Origin: Diabrotica undecimpunctata
Taxonomy: Eukaryota > Arthropoda > Insecta > Coleoptera > Chrysomelidae
Reading direction: 5' to 3'
Assembly (NCBI RefSeq): GCF_040954645.1
Contig: NC_092806.1
Span: 76,448,141-76,512,140, forward strand
Length of the DNA stretch: 64,000 nucleotides
Within the stretch, counting starts at the first letter, position 1. Every line of letters begins with the position of its first letter. Below the pieces are notes generated by a model. The model had not been told where the DNA came from. It searched no databases and saw nothing but the letters and a program-made list of their open reading frames with translations. Below are positions 46,741-58,593 of this stretch, piece by piece. Both the position numbers and the translations under genes were made by a program.

Positions 46741-46749
46741 ATTAATAGG
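46741..46749. repeat. MULE target-site duplication, right
   Basis: ATTAATAGG, partner of 44,281-44,289. Confidence 0.7.
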
Positions 46750-46861
46750 TACCCTATAAGGTACATTCTGAAGTAATTCTAGCAAACAAATAAACATAAA
46801 AAATGCCCATTATGGTCTGCTTTTCAACAGATCCCGCCTGGACTATAAATATATTATCTAA

Positions 46862-46874
46862 TAAAGATGATACT
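46862..46874. repeat. LINE target-site duplication, left
   Basis: TAAAGATGATACT, identical to 48,362-48,374. Confidence 0.9.
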
Positions 46875-48361
46875 ACTACAAAAAAGCCAAAGGACCCGGA
46901 GGAATACCAAACGAACTAATTAAAAACGGAACGGAAAAGTTATTCCGCATGCTACATAGAATGTTCGAAAGAGGACTAAATGGAGAAGAAATACCTGCGG
47001 AATGGACACAAGCATACATCACATCCATACATAAGAAAGGAAACAGGAAAAAATGTGAAAACTATAGAGGAATTAGTATAATATCGTCGGTAGGTAGACT
47101 TTACGGAAAATTATTAAAGAAAAACTAGAAACTGAAATAATAGGAAAAATTGGAGAAGACCAAGCAGGGTTCACAGTAGGAAAATCATGCCTAGATCATA
47201 CGTACACATTAGAACAACTGATAGAGAAGAAAATGGCAAAAGGTAGACCGGTCCATCTGGCCTTTGTTGATCTAAAGAAAGCATATGACTCAATACCTAG
47301 AGTCAAATTATGGGAAGCAATGAATGATCTCGGAATCCGACAAACACTAATAAAAGCAGTTAAAGCACTATACAAAGAAAACAAAGTAGCTATTAAATGT
47401 GGAAATAAAGCCTACAATCCATTTAAGACGACAAAAGGACTTCTACAAGGCTGTGCTACGTCCCCTACTCTGTTTAAAATATTCTTGGAAAAGACACTCA
47501 AACCATGGAGGAGAAAGTGCGAAGGAATGGGCATACCAGTAAGAGACGAATACCTATACACCTTAAGTTTTGCCGACGATCAAGTAGTCATCGCACAAGA
47601 TGAAGAAGATCTCAGCTTTATGCTCAGAAAACTAGAAGAAGAATATAAAAACAACGGAATGGAAATAAACTTAGAGAAAACCGAATACCTAACAACAGAA
47701 AACAAGGATATGAGAAACCTAGAGATAGACGAGGGAAGACAAATAAATGGAACAGATAAATTCAAGTATTTAGGAACCATAATATCGAACTAGGGAACAA
47801 CAGAAGAAGATATAAACAACAGACTGAGACAAACAAGAAACTGTATAAGACAACTAAACTCAGTGTTGTGGGATAAGAACATTACGATAAAGACAAAAAA
47901 GAGAATATATAACACCCTGACAAGAAGTATCCTGACATATGGGTCCGAAAACTGGACAATAAACAAGAGAAATAGAGGTAGAATAAGAGCAGTAGAAATG
48001 GAGTTCCTGAGGAGAAGCTGTAGACTTACAAAAAGAGACAGAATTGAAAACGCAGAGATTAAGCGGAGAATGGGAGTGCAATCAGACATAATCGACTATA
48101 TAGAGGAGAAGAGACTATCCTGGTACGGCCACGTCAGAAGAGCGGACAGAGGACGCTGGATAAACAAAATCACAGAATGGAGCCCGATTGGAAGAAGAAA
48201 GAGAGGAAGACCCCGAAGGTCATTCAGAGATGAAATCGACGAGGCTATGGAGAAAAGAACCCTGCGAGATGGAGACTGGAATGATAGGGAAAATTGGAGA
48301 AAACGGTTGAGTGAAGGAAGACAGTGAAAACTGTGGAAATCCTTAGTAGTAGTAGTAGTAG
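46875..48361 (+). mobile_element. 5'-truncated LINE insertion, fairly young
   Basis: Bounded by perfect 13-bp target-site duplications. It starts inside the RT domain (5' truncation) and ends in a (GTA)n tail. Only two coding lesions were seen, so it is among the youngest insertions here. It lies 30 bases beyond the right end of the palindromic element. Confidence 0.9.
46877..48327 (+). pseudogene. LINE reverse transcriptase (RT to C-terminus), two lesions
   Basis: KKAKGPGGIPNELIKNG (RT fingers), KKGNRKKCENYRGISIISS, a one-base frameshift near 47,113, then EDQAGFTVGKSCLDHTYTLE, HLAFVDLKKAYDSIPR (motif A Asp), KGLLQGCATSPTLFKIFLE, and the catalytic box with FADDQVVIA (about 47,565-47,590). 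EINLEKTEYLTTE, NGTDKFKYLGTIISN and an in-frame TAG at 47,792 follow. The C-terminal frame (to 48,327) has SILTYGSENWTINKR, RLSWYGHVRRAD and GRRKRGRPRRSFRDEIDEA. No RNase H or zinc finger. The endonuclease is absent through 5' truncation. An RTE-like relative is likely. Confidence 0.85.
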
Positions 48362-48374
48362 TAAAGATGATACT
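48362..48374. repeat. LINE target-site duplication, right
   Basis: TAAAGATGATACT, identical to 46,862-46,874. Confidence 0.9.
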
Positions 48375-48437
48375 GTTAATTATAATACATTATAATTATA
48401 TACATTATGCATGTAACATAAATTATGTTAGATATAT

Positions 48438-51400
48438 AAATAGGCTATTGATAATGTACTTTAGAAAGGAACTACATCGTTAAAGTGGTGCTACCATTGA
48501 TTTAAAGAAGTGCGCTTTTGAGGTAGGGGTGAATTTGTTCCTATACACTAGGGTGCATTTAGGTCAGTGACGGACTAAGGCTAAAGCGGGCCCTAGGCAA
48601 CATTGTAATAATTCTGGGCCTATTTTTCAGTCATGAGACATGTTTTGCGTTCGGTAGTTTTGATTCAAAGCATATCATGTAGTTCTATTTAATTATCTGA
48701 TTTCAAGTAAAAAAAGGAAAAACATAATATACATGTACACAAATTAAATAAACATAATTTATAAAAACAAACAAATATACTCAGATTGCTTAGTTATATT
48801 TCCTTTTTTTCGTACTTTTAATTCTGAAAACTCGCCAATTAGTTTGTCATAATTAATAGAGTTATTTAATAACTTTTTTTTCTTTATTAAGTAATGATCA
48901 ACTATTTATTTTTTATTGGCCTAATGTGAATCTTTCAGCACATTCCTTATTGAAAGGGTTAAATAAATAATTATCAGGATTGTCTTTAAATTTGGGAATG
49001 TTGTCCTGAATGTCCTGAATAAATGACAACATGAATACAGGGTAAATAATATTTTCTTTGCTTATAAAAGTCTTAAATTTTAATACTTAATATTTTTTTT
49101 ATTGTAAAATAGTTTTATGTCCCTCAGATCTTTTCTTTAATATGGCTAATTACAGAATCGTATACAACAAAAGAGTGGAGTGTACCAGGAGACAACGAAA
49201 ATAATCTGATAAGAAACCAAAAAGATTACATTCTCGTTAACAAAAGATTTATAAATGGGATTAAAGCATGAAAACATATCTTAGTGCTGAAGCAGACTCC
49301 GACCACAATTTACTTATTGCCAACTTTAACATTAAACTGAGAAAACAATAGAAAAAAAAAGTAAAATTAAGACCAGATTTGTCAAAGCTTGAGGGTGAAA
49401 AATGTCAAAAACAAATAAATGAAGCAAATGCACCAGCATTCACAGACGCTTAAAAAAAGATATTAACAGTGCCTGGAATGAAAGGAAGTCGGCAGTACCT
49501 AACGCTGGCAAAACGTTTGTGGGTATAAAAGAAGTGCCAAAAAGGATTAGATGACACCAGATATTATAAAGCTCATACAAAAAAAAAAAACGAAAATACA
49601 GAGACACAAATAGAGAAAAATACAAGCAAATGAAGAAACAGAAACGCAGATCAAGGAAGCTAAAGAAGGCTGGATGGATGAAAATTTCAAAGAAATAGAA
49701 GAATTTAATATGACATACATAACCTGCACAAGAAACTGAAAGAAATTACGGGTAATACATGGAAGAGAATACCACAAGTTTAAGAAACTAAAATGAAAAT
49801 TTCCAATTATCTGATTGAAGACGCAATTTATAGAAGAAGAAACACAAAAAACTTAGGAGAAATAAATCAAGAATTTATTTACAGATAATATTGTAGAAAT
49901 CAATGACACATTTTCAACTGATAGAAATACACGAATTCTAATATCAGAGGTGAAGCAATTAAAAACTCAAAAAGTGGTACAGCGCGAGGTCCTGATGAAA
50001 TTCCGGTAAAAATATTAAAAATCCTGAATAACAAAAATATTAAGTGTCTAACTAAATTATTTAATAAAATATACCACGGTCAAATTCCTGATAAATGATT
50101 CAAATCTTTTTTTTTTACCCTTACATAAGAAAAATAATCCTAAATCTTGCGATTAATTAATTAGCCTCATGAGTCACACTTTAAAAATACTACTCAAAGT
50201 TATTCAACAGTGTATATATAAAAAATATGAAGAACAATTAGACAAGACACAGTTTGGATTTAGAGGTGGAATGGGAACAAGAGAAGAATTGTGCGCAATA
50301 ACGGTACTATTACAAAAATGCAGAAATATAATAAAAACGTATTCATACGTTATATAGATTTTTAAAAAGTATTTGACAGAGTTTAACATTGTAAACTCAT
50401 ACATGAATTAAAACATATACACCTAGATTCCAAGGATATTAATTTAAAAAAAGTCTATATTACAATCAAACATTACCAGTTTTCTTACATTTACATCTAC
50501 AGAAAAGTTGTTCAAAATTAAATTTCCTATCGAAAGGTCACCTTTTAAAGTTAAAAATGATTTTTTTTGACAATAATATATTTTAAAAAATTAAGCAAAA
50601 AAACGGGGAGGGGGGGATAAAGGTACGGGCATTGCTTTACAGAAAAATAGTGTTTACAGTATCCGACACACGATTTTTTAAAGTACGCCACTAACACCAT
50701 TTTTGAGCCATTTTTCCTATTTGTGCCAAACATTGTTCTACAACTCATTTCTATACAGTTTTAGGTGTACATAATAGTATAATAAATAGAAAGAAAAAAC
50801 AATTACCTTTAATGTGATCTACTGTAGAAGACTCTAGGACTAATTTTAAACAAGATAGGGTTCTTCAAGATTTTCTACTTTTAACGATTTTTGCTATTTA
50901 CGGCAAAATGCAAAAATTGCGTACGAAAGCTGCACTTTTTATTTTTAAAACCATTTTATTGTTTGTGGATAGGACAATCTGAACAAAGGCTATTGAATTT
51001 TTGCCGTCGAGTTGATAAAAATTAATATTAAAAAATTGATTTCACATGCGTAACACGTTTAAAATCGTTGGCCACTGCAAGCGTTGTTTCTAAGAGTTGA
51101 TCATTTTACAGAAAAAGTGTTTAATGCATTTTTGTTCAACGTCATCTCAGCTATATTTCTTGTTTGAAACATTTTTTTTTCTACGACGTACAGATTCTTG
51201 GTAAATCGATGTTTTTCTTCCTCCAACCCCCTTGCGAGGGGCAGTTTTATGGCGAAGACCGGGACTAGGAGTGGCAACTTGTTTGCACCGTTTTGATGGT
51301 CTCAATATTGACATTATCAGCATAATTCAGCTTGTTTGTATGATTTTTAGAGGTTCAGTAGCATTTTCGTTTCTGACGACTGCGACTGGAGTATCATCGG

Positions 51401-52194
51401 ACATTTAGATATATACAAATCGTTGCAAGTATCACAATCTTAAAAACCATATCTTGATTACCGGTAGGATCAGAATATTTTACAATAGATAATTTTAAGG
51501 AAGAGACAATAAGTTTTCTTTTTCATTTGGTAATGCATATACCTAAATGTACAAGCAAAAAGGTTATAATGAGAAATTTAAAAAATAGCAGTAACATTTT
51601 GAAGAACCGCATGTTGCATAAAATTAGGCCTAGAACCTTTTACTTTAGACCATTTTAAAAGTAATTGATCTTTTTCAATTAAATATACAACTGTATGTAC
51701 TTAAAGCTACGCAAAAAAATTATAGAACAATGTTTGGAGAAAAAATAAAACAAAATTGCCAAATAATAGTGTGAGTGACGAATTTTGAAGTTTTATTTCT
51801 GTACAGCATTGCATATACCTATACCCCGTAGAAAACAGAAAAAAATCGCGTGTATTCCTGTTTTTTTTGCTTCGTTTTGTGATAATATTTTTGTCAAAAA
51901 AATTATTTTTTAATTTAAAGAGTTAAAAATTAAATTTCGATAGGAAATTTAATTTTGAACAACTTTTCTTTAAATTTACATGTACGAAAACTGCATAGAA
52001 TGCACCCAAATTTATCATAGTGCATAGGGAGAAATGAACACCTTTCTCTAAAATGCACTCCTTTAAATGGTAGCACTCTGCGGTTTTGTCAGATTTGGAG
52101 GTCCATTAACCATATAAAACTATAAAATCCCTTAAACATTGTAGTTCCTTTAAGCCCTAATTTTTTAAACATAATCAATAGCTTAAAATATATA
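48438..52194. mobile_element. Second large fold-back element, left arm interrupted
   Basis: 48,438-48,562 is the approximate inverse of about 52,010-52,194 (AGTTCCTTT, ATCAATAGC, TTTAAATCAATGGTAGCAC / TTTAAATGGTAGCAC, TGCACC). 50,475 to about 50,890 is the inverse of about 51,520-51,985 (AAGTTGTTCAAAATTAAATT, TTTCCTATCGAAA, CCAAACATTGTTCTA, GGTTCTTCAA). The right arm is continuous, while the left arm is broken at about 48,563-50,470 by 1.9 kb that includes LINE debris. About 600 bases of spacer separate the arms. No coding sequence of its own. Exact ends and duplications not resolved. Confidence 0.65.
49140..50465 (+). pseudogene. RTE-like LINE fragment, both ends missing
   Basis: On the plus strand: SPGDNENNLIRNQ, YILVNKRFINGIKA and DSDHNLLIANFNIKLRK (endonuclease end, 49,180-49,350), then KNSKSGTARGPDEIPVKILK (about 49,970-50,020), LLKVIQQCIYKKYEEQLDKT and QFGFRGGMGTREELCAITVL (50,190-50,310), and DFKKVFDRVKHCKLIHELK (about 50,355-50,415). 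It stops before the catalytic YADD box. Lacking its 3' end, it was not simply inserted by retrotransposition at this place. Confidence 0.7.
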
Positions 52195-52199
52195 TTTTT

Positions 52200-52980
52200 T
52201 AGTATTACGCAAATCTTGTAGTAAACTGTATTTTACGAAGATTCTTAAATTGTTTGCTTATTTAAGTTAAAAATTATGTTCATATGAGGTTAAGTCACAA
52301 TATATTGTAATGAAATTAAATGATTGTAACGTATTAACGTTCAAACTATCACTAACAAACTATACCTTATTATCAACAATATTCTTCTTAATATGGAAAT
52401 CTTAATGAAATGTTTTTATATACTTGCATTTTAGAAATTTGACACGTCCTATGAATAGATCACTAGGCGTTAGTTTCATCATAATTACAAGTAATGTATA
52501 AATGAGTTAAAAACAGTTATGGGAATTAACATTTTAATTTGCGTCTAATGAAAATAAATATGTTTTATGATATTGTATAAAATACCTAATGTTACAGTAC
52601 ATTTTTTACAATGTGTTAGTGGTATGGCTTTACAATTTTCTCCTGGACATCGTATCTGCTCTTTAAATTTCTCCATGAAGTGTCCTTTCCCATTGAATTT
52701 TATGTCCGTAAATATTTTAGATGTTGATGTTCTCTATCTTTCTACTATCTTTGTACTAAGATTCAAGTTAAGGTAGAGAACTGCTACACATCGACGAAAC
52801 TCTAATAAATCCATATTTGACCTATTGACTGGTTTTGAAAGAATCCATGAATTTACTACTGCCATATCAATCAATCGTGTGCCAACATGACAACGGAGTC
52901 GTTCGATACTACTAAAAATACATTACAAATGCCTAACAGAAATCCATAGTAGAGGCGAGGGGGTTAGTAAGAACTATATA
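52200..52980. other. No recognisable gene
   Basis: AT-rich; one 69-codon frame (52,567-52,776) without recognisable motifs. Confidence 0.45.
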
Positions 52981-52984
52981 ATTT

Positions 52985-53190
52985 TCTTCTTCTTCAAGTG
53001 CCATCTCCGCGGCGCAGGTCGGCAATCATCATAGCTATTCGGACCTTTGAGACGACTGCTCTGAAAAGTTCATTTTGTACATCCGTACCACTCTCTTAGG
53101 TTGCGCAGCTATGACCTTCTACGTCTCCCTATGCTTCGCTTCCCTTGGATATTTCCCTGCATAATTAGTTGGAGCAAGGTGTATTTCTCT
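52985..53190 (-). pseudogene. RTE-like LINE 3' end
   Basis: The plus strand begins TTCTTCTTCAAGTGCCATCT CCGCGGCG; the minus-strand translation is the same C-terminal tail as 12,664-12,990 (G-K-R-S-x-G-R-R-R, ELFRAV-x-S-K-V-R-I-A-M-M-I). Its 5' side ends at the (TA)n array at 53,196. Confidence 0.65.
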
Positions 53191-53195
53191 CCACG

Positions 53196-53423
<228 letters not shown>

Positions 53424-53559
53424 AGTTGATCAACCTGTACCTATGTGTAATAAAAAATTATTAAAACTTGTTTTATAAAGGATATCATAAAAGTAAAAAA
53501 CTTAAAATTAAAAGTCTTTCCTATACAACTACATTCAAATGTTGCGTGAAGATGCGTTC

Positions 53560-55195
53560 TTGACTACGTCATGCGCGAAGCGAATCGATTTTGCAATATT
53601 ATGTATCATACCTTGTGTTCATTGTACCATGATCGTGTTCTGAATAAATACAAGAAATGTCAAACGGCCCTGAGGTCTCAATCTGCCTACTCATCAATGT
53701 CGAGTGACGTGACGACCGGTCTTACCCTGTGTGGCTGCTACTCTCAGTATGCGCAGAAACGGTATGCGCTGACGTAGTCTGAGGTGACGTGGCCTGAGCG
53801 GTGTGAGCGGGAGGTCACTGAAGCAGGGGTCGCCATGTTGCCGGTAGTCGTTTAGCGTCATCGCGCGTATTTAAGCTGTTGGCCCGTTTTTTCAATTTCG
53901 ATAGCTTCACGGATGATTCTTGATTTTAAGGAGCAGATGAGGGCGATGGTTTTTGCTTTTTCAAAATCTATTTTGTGGCCTGTCTCAATTTGATGTTGGG
54001 CTAGGGCTAAGTAGTATCGGAATGTTTGACTGACATAGAATGTTCATAAATACGGTTATGGATTCGTCGGTTTGTCTGTCCTATGTATGTACGTGGGCAA
54101 CCGGAACAAGGTATCTCATTGACATCATGGTCTTTATTGGGGATTTGGTGTTTTACGGATCTGACGAGATTGGAAAACTTGTAGTGAGTAGTGAAGATGG
54201 TTTTGATGTTTAGAGAAAGAAGAGTTCTACTGATCTTGTCAGTGACACCTTTAATAAAAGGTAGAAAGATTTTGGATTGATCCGGCCGCAAGGTTTCTTT
54301 TTTGGTTGGAATGAGGTTTAGATGTTTTTGAATGCTCTTATTGATTTGGGTTTTGTGGTAGCCGTTTTGTAAGTTTTGCCTTATCGAAATGATTTCGGAT
54401 GACCTATGATTGTTGTCGCTAAGTCTTATGGAACGAGAAATGAGATTGTTGACAACTGAATTGAGTTGGGCGGGGTGATGATATGACTGGGAGGTGGTTT
54501 TTTAATAAGAATAAGAACATCAAGGAATGGCAAAGATGCTTCAGACTCAACTTCCATCGTGAATTGAATACTAGGATGTTTTCCATTCAGGTGGGACATG
54601 AAGAGATCTTACCATGTGGCCAAATGACAAAGGTGTCATCATTGTACCGTAACCAGCAGGTGGGTTTGAGATATGATGAGGACAGGGCTGCTGTGCCGAA
54701 ATGTTCAATGAAAATATCAGCTATTACGAGAGAGAGGGGGGATCCCATTGGGGAACCTTTGATTTGACGATAGAAATGTTTTTGGAATAAAAAGTATGTA
54801 TTAGACATGCAATATTTTATAAGAGATTTTTAGTGAGAGAGTTTTATAAGTGTGTTTTGGGGGATTTGATGTTTAGAGTCCAAGATAAAAATGGTTTCAT
54901 CGATGGGAATGTTGGTGAACAAAAAAACAATGCCAAAACTAACTAGTATATCGGAGGGTGAAATAGAAACGTTTTTTAGAAGATCAATAAAATGAAAAGA
55001 GTTTGTGACAAAGGAAGAAGCTTTCTCGGCAAATGGTTGTAAGGATAAAGCGAGATGTTTAGCCAATTTCTGAGTAGGGTAGTTGTATGCACTGACAATG
55101 GGCATTAGGGGACATTGGACTTATGGATTTTTGGAGATAAGAGATTTTTTGATGTCTGAAGGTAGAGTAGACTTATTTATAATGGATTTGGTGAT
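53560..55195 (-). mobile_element. Penelope-like element, copy 2 (keeps GIY-YIG part)
   Basis: Same family as 8200-10,190: the 3' region shares AAATAC-x-A-G-AA, GTCAAACGGC, CTGAGGTCTCAATCTGCC and TACTC. The RT and a GIY-YIG nuclease domain are both present. The 5' end stops exactly at a (TA)n array (55,196). Confidence 0.8.
53860..55105 (-). pseudogene. Penelope-like RT plus GIY-YIG nuclease, broken
   Basis: On the minus strand, N to C: SAYNYPTQKLAKHLALSLQP, NSFHFIDLLKN, LFTNIPIDETI (54,830-55,105), IKGSPMGSPLSLVIADIFIE and RYNDDTFVIWPHG (54,587-54,808; the usual YVDD is altered to YNDD), then the linker and TKKETLRPDQSKIF. The nuclease at about 53,880-54,190 has EIPCSGCPRTYIGQTNRRIH and NRIYEHSMSVKHSD, with the Y-I-G core, Arg and Glu positions typical of Penelope GIY-YIG domains. 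Frameshifts separate the blocks. The altered RT box and the breaks make it inactive. Confidence 0.85.
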
Positions 55196-55199
55196 ATAG

Positions 55200-55277
<78 letters not shown>
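55196..55277. repeat. (TA)n microsatellite
   Basis: A TA tract with one GTATA interruption, sitting between the Penelope 5' edge and the piggyBac fragment. Confidence 0.95.
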
Positions 55278-55282
<5 letters not shown>

Positions 55283-55284
55283 GC

Positions 55285-55840
55285 GGTCAATGCATCAACG
55301 TTTTCCTTTGAACTTGTGATTCCATCCACTAATTTGTGCGAGAGGTTCTATATTATTAAAATTAGATGCTACAGTAACACACGTTCCATTCTACAAAAAG
55401 TATGTCTCCATTCATATCAAATCCAATATCATTTGATCCATGAGCTTATTTTCCAAAAGTTTTTATGTCTTGTATAGGACATTTCGCTAATCTATTTTGC
55501 CGCAAGGTTCTTGGTACTCGGTATTCACATTTTTCTATATGAAATAATAAATCTTTGCTGGTAAATAAATTATTAAAAAATACTCAGTTACTGCAAGTTC
55601 AGAAATGCAATCTAATGTATTAAGTATTATACTCTTGATCTTAAGATCAAATATTCTCGATCATTTTTGGCGATTGTCTTACTATCAGTATAAAAGTCAG
55701 AATTATAACAGTATCCACTACTTCCACAAAAACCCAAAAAATTGAGTTATGTCCATATGATTTCACAATCGGTTTTTTTTATATTTATTATTTTTTATAT
55801 TTGTTAAAATATTAGTTACTGCGGAATAAATTCTAAATAT
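55285..55840 (-). pseudogene. piggyBac-like transposase fragment
   Basis: On the minus strand: NSDFYTDSKTIAKND, then FNNLFTSKDLLFHIEKCEYR and VPRTLRQNRLAKCPIQDIKT (the F-D-N-F-F-T-S region), FDMNGDILFVEW, NGTCVTVASNFNNIEPLAQI and WNHKFKG. This matches the part of piggyBac transposase between the second and third catalytic Asp. The flanking parts and the inverted repeats are missing. At least one stop (before AHGSND). Confidence 0.65.
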
Positions 55841-55844
55841 GATA

Positions 55845-56440
55845 AAATATAAAACTGTTTATGCAAGTCGCAATAAACACATGTATAATTAAAAAAATGC
55901 AACGACTTGTGCATAGATTCACATTCAACTGTATACTGAAATACTGCACATTTTGATAAGGCTACATACCAGTGTCCTATTTACAGATCAGCAAAATTAA
56001 ACTTATATTGACGATTTAGCAATTTATATTTCTGACTTTTTTAAATATAGTTTATAATAAACATTAATAACAAAAATAATGAAATTAAAGATAAAAAAGG
56101 GCTTATATGAAACTTTTATTATTAAATGTGTAAATCTAAACGAGGTCATCAAATTTGTTCGATGTTTATAATTATTTTTATTAAAAGGATATTAAAAAAT
56201 CTATGGAAAATTTTTCCTTACATTTAAACAAATTTTAAGGGTTAAAAAAAATATATTTAAGTGATCTACTATAAAAAGGACGCTGACCTATAATGCGTTA
56301 AGAGCTTTCCTATTGTATGAAATATTGGTTTTGTAAATAATCAAGTAATCAAACAGATTTTCTATTAATTTTTCAATTAAAATTAACCACTAGCGTTCGA
56401 TATACTTGCGTCATCATTATCGTATCACCGTTATTCTCTT
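55845..56440. other. No recognisable gene
   Basis: AT-rich DNA, no support for coding sequence. Confidence 0.5.
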
Positions 56441-56449
56441 TGAATTTAT

Positions 56450-57600
56450 TTCTATGTCGGATCGGCATTCATAATACCATTTTTCGTAAGGTTTTATCTT
56501 GGCTCATGTCAATATTAATTGCCTTTACATGCATGTCTTATTTAACCATCGCTCACCAGCCCTTATTGGGTTTTCATATTCTACTTCTATCGTTAAAGTC
56601 ACCGATTCTTCGTATTGCATGTTTATCATTCCTATCCATTTTAACTATATTTCCACATGCTTGTATCAATTTTTTAAACTTAGCCTTCTTCTGGTATATT
56701 CATTCTTAATATTATCCTCTTTTCTCACTTCACTTATCGATCTAAGATTCTTTCGTTGTTCCTCTTTGATTTTAAATACCCAGCGTACGGTACCGTATTT
56801 AGCAGTCCTTATAATAGAATTTACCTTTGAGTTTCATTGAAATTTTTCTGACCACTTGCTTACTTTCATTGTATCCATCTTACCCTAACTCTACTGTATG
56901 AATTTCCATAAATTTCTTGATTGCTTTGTAATATCGATCCGAAATATATAAATAATCATTATCATCGTGCTATAGCCCTTAAAGGACCTCGACTTTCTTA
57001 AGTTTTCTGATCTGTCCCTTGCTTGAACTTTTCAGTTAGCAACAGCGATCTCCTATGCATGCTGTGTTACTCCGTCTATCCGTTCAGCTTTGGTATACCC
57101 CGTTTTCTCATTCCCACTTGTTGCGCTGTTAGGATTTTGTTTATCATGGTCGATTCCGGTGCTCAGAATACATGTGCTGCCCACTGCAGACGGTTTTGCT
57201 TGATTATATTGGTAATATATTTTCCACTAAACTTATGCTTGTAGATATTCTGCAGTTCAAAGTTATATCTCCACCATATTCCGTTTTCACATACCGCTCC
57301 GAATATCTTGCTCAGTACCTTTGTTTCAAAAAGTAATAGAGGGGATTCATCTGTTTTTGTTAGGGTCGATGCCTCTGATCCATATGTAAAAACATGGACA
57401 TATTTTATGTAATCCTATTTGTTCTGCCGTTACTACTAGCTCGGTTAGGATTTCACTGGCTCTCGCCCTGGTTCTTGTTTGATGTCAACGTCGAAGCGTA
57501 AATATAGTTCCCCTGCTATCGAAATTAGCGCCTCGTAAGACTTTTTCTAAGGCTTTAATGTTACAAATCTGACACGCCAACGTGTCTCTGCCTTAACTCC
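56450..57600 (-). pseudogene. LINE RT C-terminal region, strongly decayed
   Basis: Minus-strand reading gives a conserved LINE tail between 57,050 and 57,330: a K-V-L-S-x-I-F-G-A-V-x-E-N-G stretch, W-W-R-Y-N-F-E-L-Q-N-I-Y-K-H, and NIIKQNRLQWAAHVL. ERIDGVTQHA lies near 57,060. Lower-numbered sequence (56,450-56,900) is compatible with another decayed LINE stretch but is not distinctive. No RT catalytic box. Confidence 0.5.
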
Positions 57601-57604
57601 CTAT

Positions 57605-58590
57605 ATATTTTAAATGGGGTTGATGAGTTATTCTGAATTTTTACTGCTGACAGCATTTGTATATTATAAGCATATGAGTTTTATTTGTATTCCTAACTCA
57701 TTCATAGCATTAAATCTAAAGAGATAAAACTACTATTTTTTAAAATTATTTTACCATTTAAAGTTACGGCCTTATTGGTAGTAGTAACACCCTCTGCAAA
57801 GGAACGTTTTAGATACTCATTTGTTCTACTAAACTTTAAATATATTTTTCAGGAGTTTGACTTCACTATTGAAGTTTGTGTTCTACTTTCCTTTTAGTAT
57901 TTCTTAATTTGTTTTTTACTTTAATTATAACAAATAAGAATTAAGTACTGAGCAATCTTAGTTTCACATGAAATTTATCAGCTTATCCCACATCTCTCTT
58001 AACGCTAGTTTTTACTCCAGCGTACATATCTCTCACTTCACATACTCACTGGAAACTCCTTTTTTAATAATTGCCCATTACCAAATCTCTTGAGAAATCA
58101 TATTATTTGCTTTCCTTAAGATCAACGAAAGAATCAACGGATTTTTGCCTTCCTTTTTATATTTTCAGATATCGAGGCATATAGTGAAAATGTCATGTGC
58201 TATCTTTCTTGCATTAATCACCATCATACTACCGCCTTATATTAGAGCTTCTACCTTCCCTTGTCTATTTTGCCAGTTCGTCCTATCCAGTTGCCTAACA
58301 CTAACCGTTGCCAGTTTGCTGCACCTATTTTTTTAGCATCATCATCTCCACCATTTTTCCCTGTAACTTATGGCCTACCTACTACTTTATCTACTAAACT
58401 TTAGTCTATTTTTCATTTGCTCTGACATACGTATTCATTTAGAAGGGTTGCTCTGCTGTGATCTTGCTAGATGTCCTACCCAACGTAGTCTTCCCATTTT
58501 ATGAGAGATATTACGTCTTTACCTCCAGATATCTGTTTGTATTTGTGGTACATTTTAGTAGTATTGAGTACTTGTACCTCTTTCTCTAAA
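57605..58590. other. No recognisable gene
   Basis: T-rich plus strand with short frames only; possibly further LINE decay, not supportable. Confidence 0.4.
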
Positions 58591-58593
58591 TAC

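Larger units (their letters stand above)
41274..46845. mobile_element. Palindromic fold-back element with (TA)n centre, carrying two insertions
   Basis: The ends mirror each other: TAGTCCAGGCGAGATCTGTT at 41,274 and the complement of AACAGATCCCGCCTGGACTA at 46,826-46,845, fitting GTCCAGG termini between TA duplications. The left arm is 41,276-41,945. The right arm is 43,611-44,289 plus 46,750-46,843. Paired landmarks include CACGATATGC, GTAAAATTAA, ACATTAAATTTTTAATTTCT and ACCAAAATTTATATAT. The centre is a (TA)n tract. A Tc1-like element sits in the centre and a MULE in the right arm. Without them the element would be about 1.6 kb and non-coding. The TA duplication suggests mobilisation by a Tc1/mariner-type transposase (inference). 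Confidence 0.75.

Noticed and set aside
56440..56840. Hydrophobic plus-strand frames suggesting a membrane protein
   Set aside because: They overlap probable decayed LINE on the other strand and show no conserved pattern.
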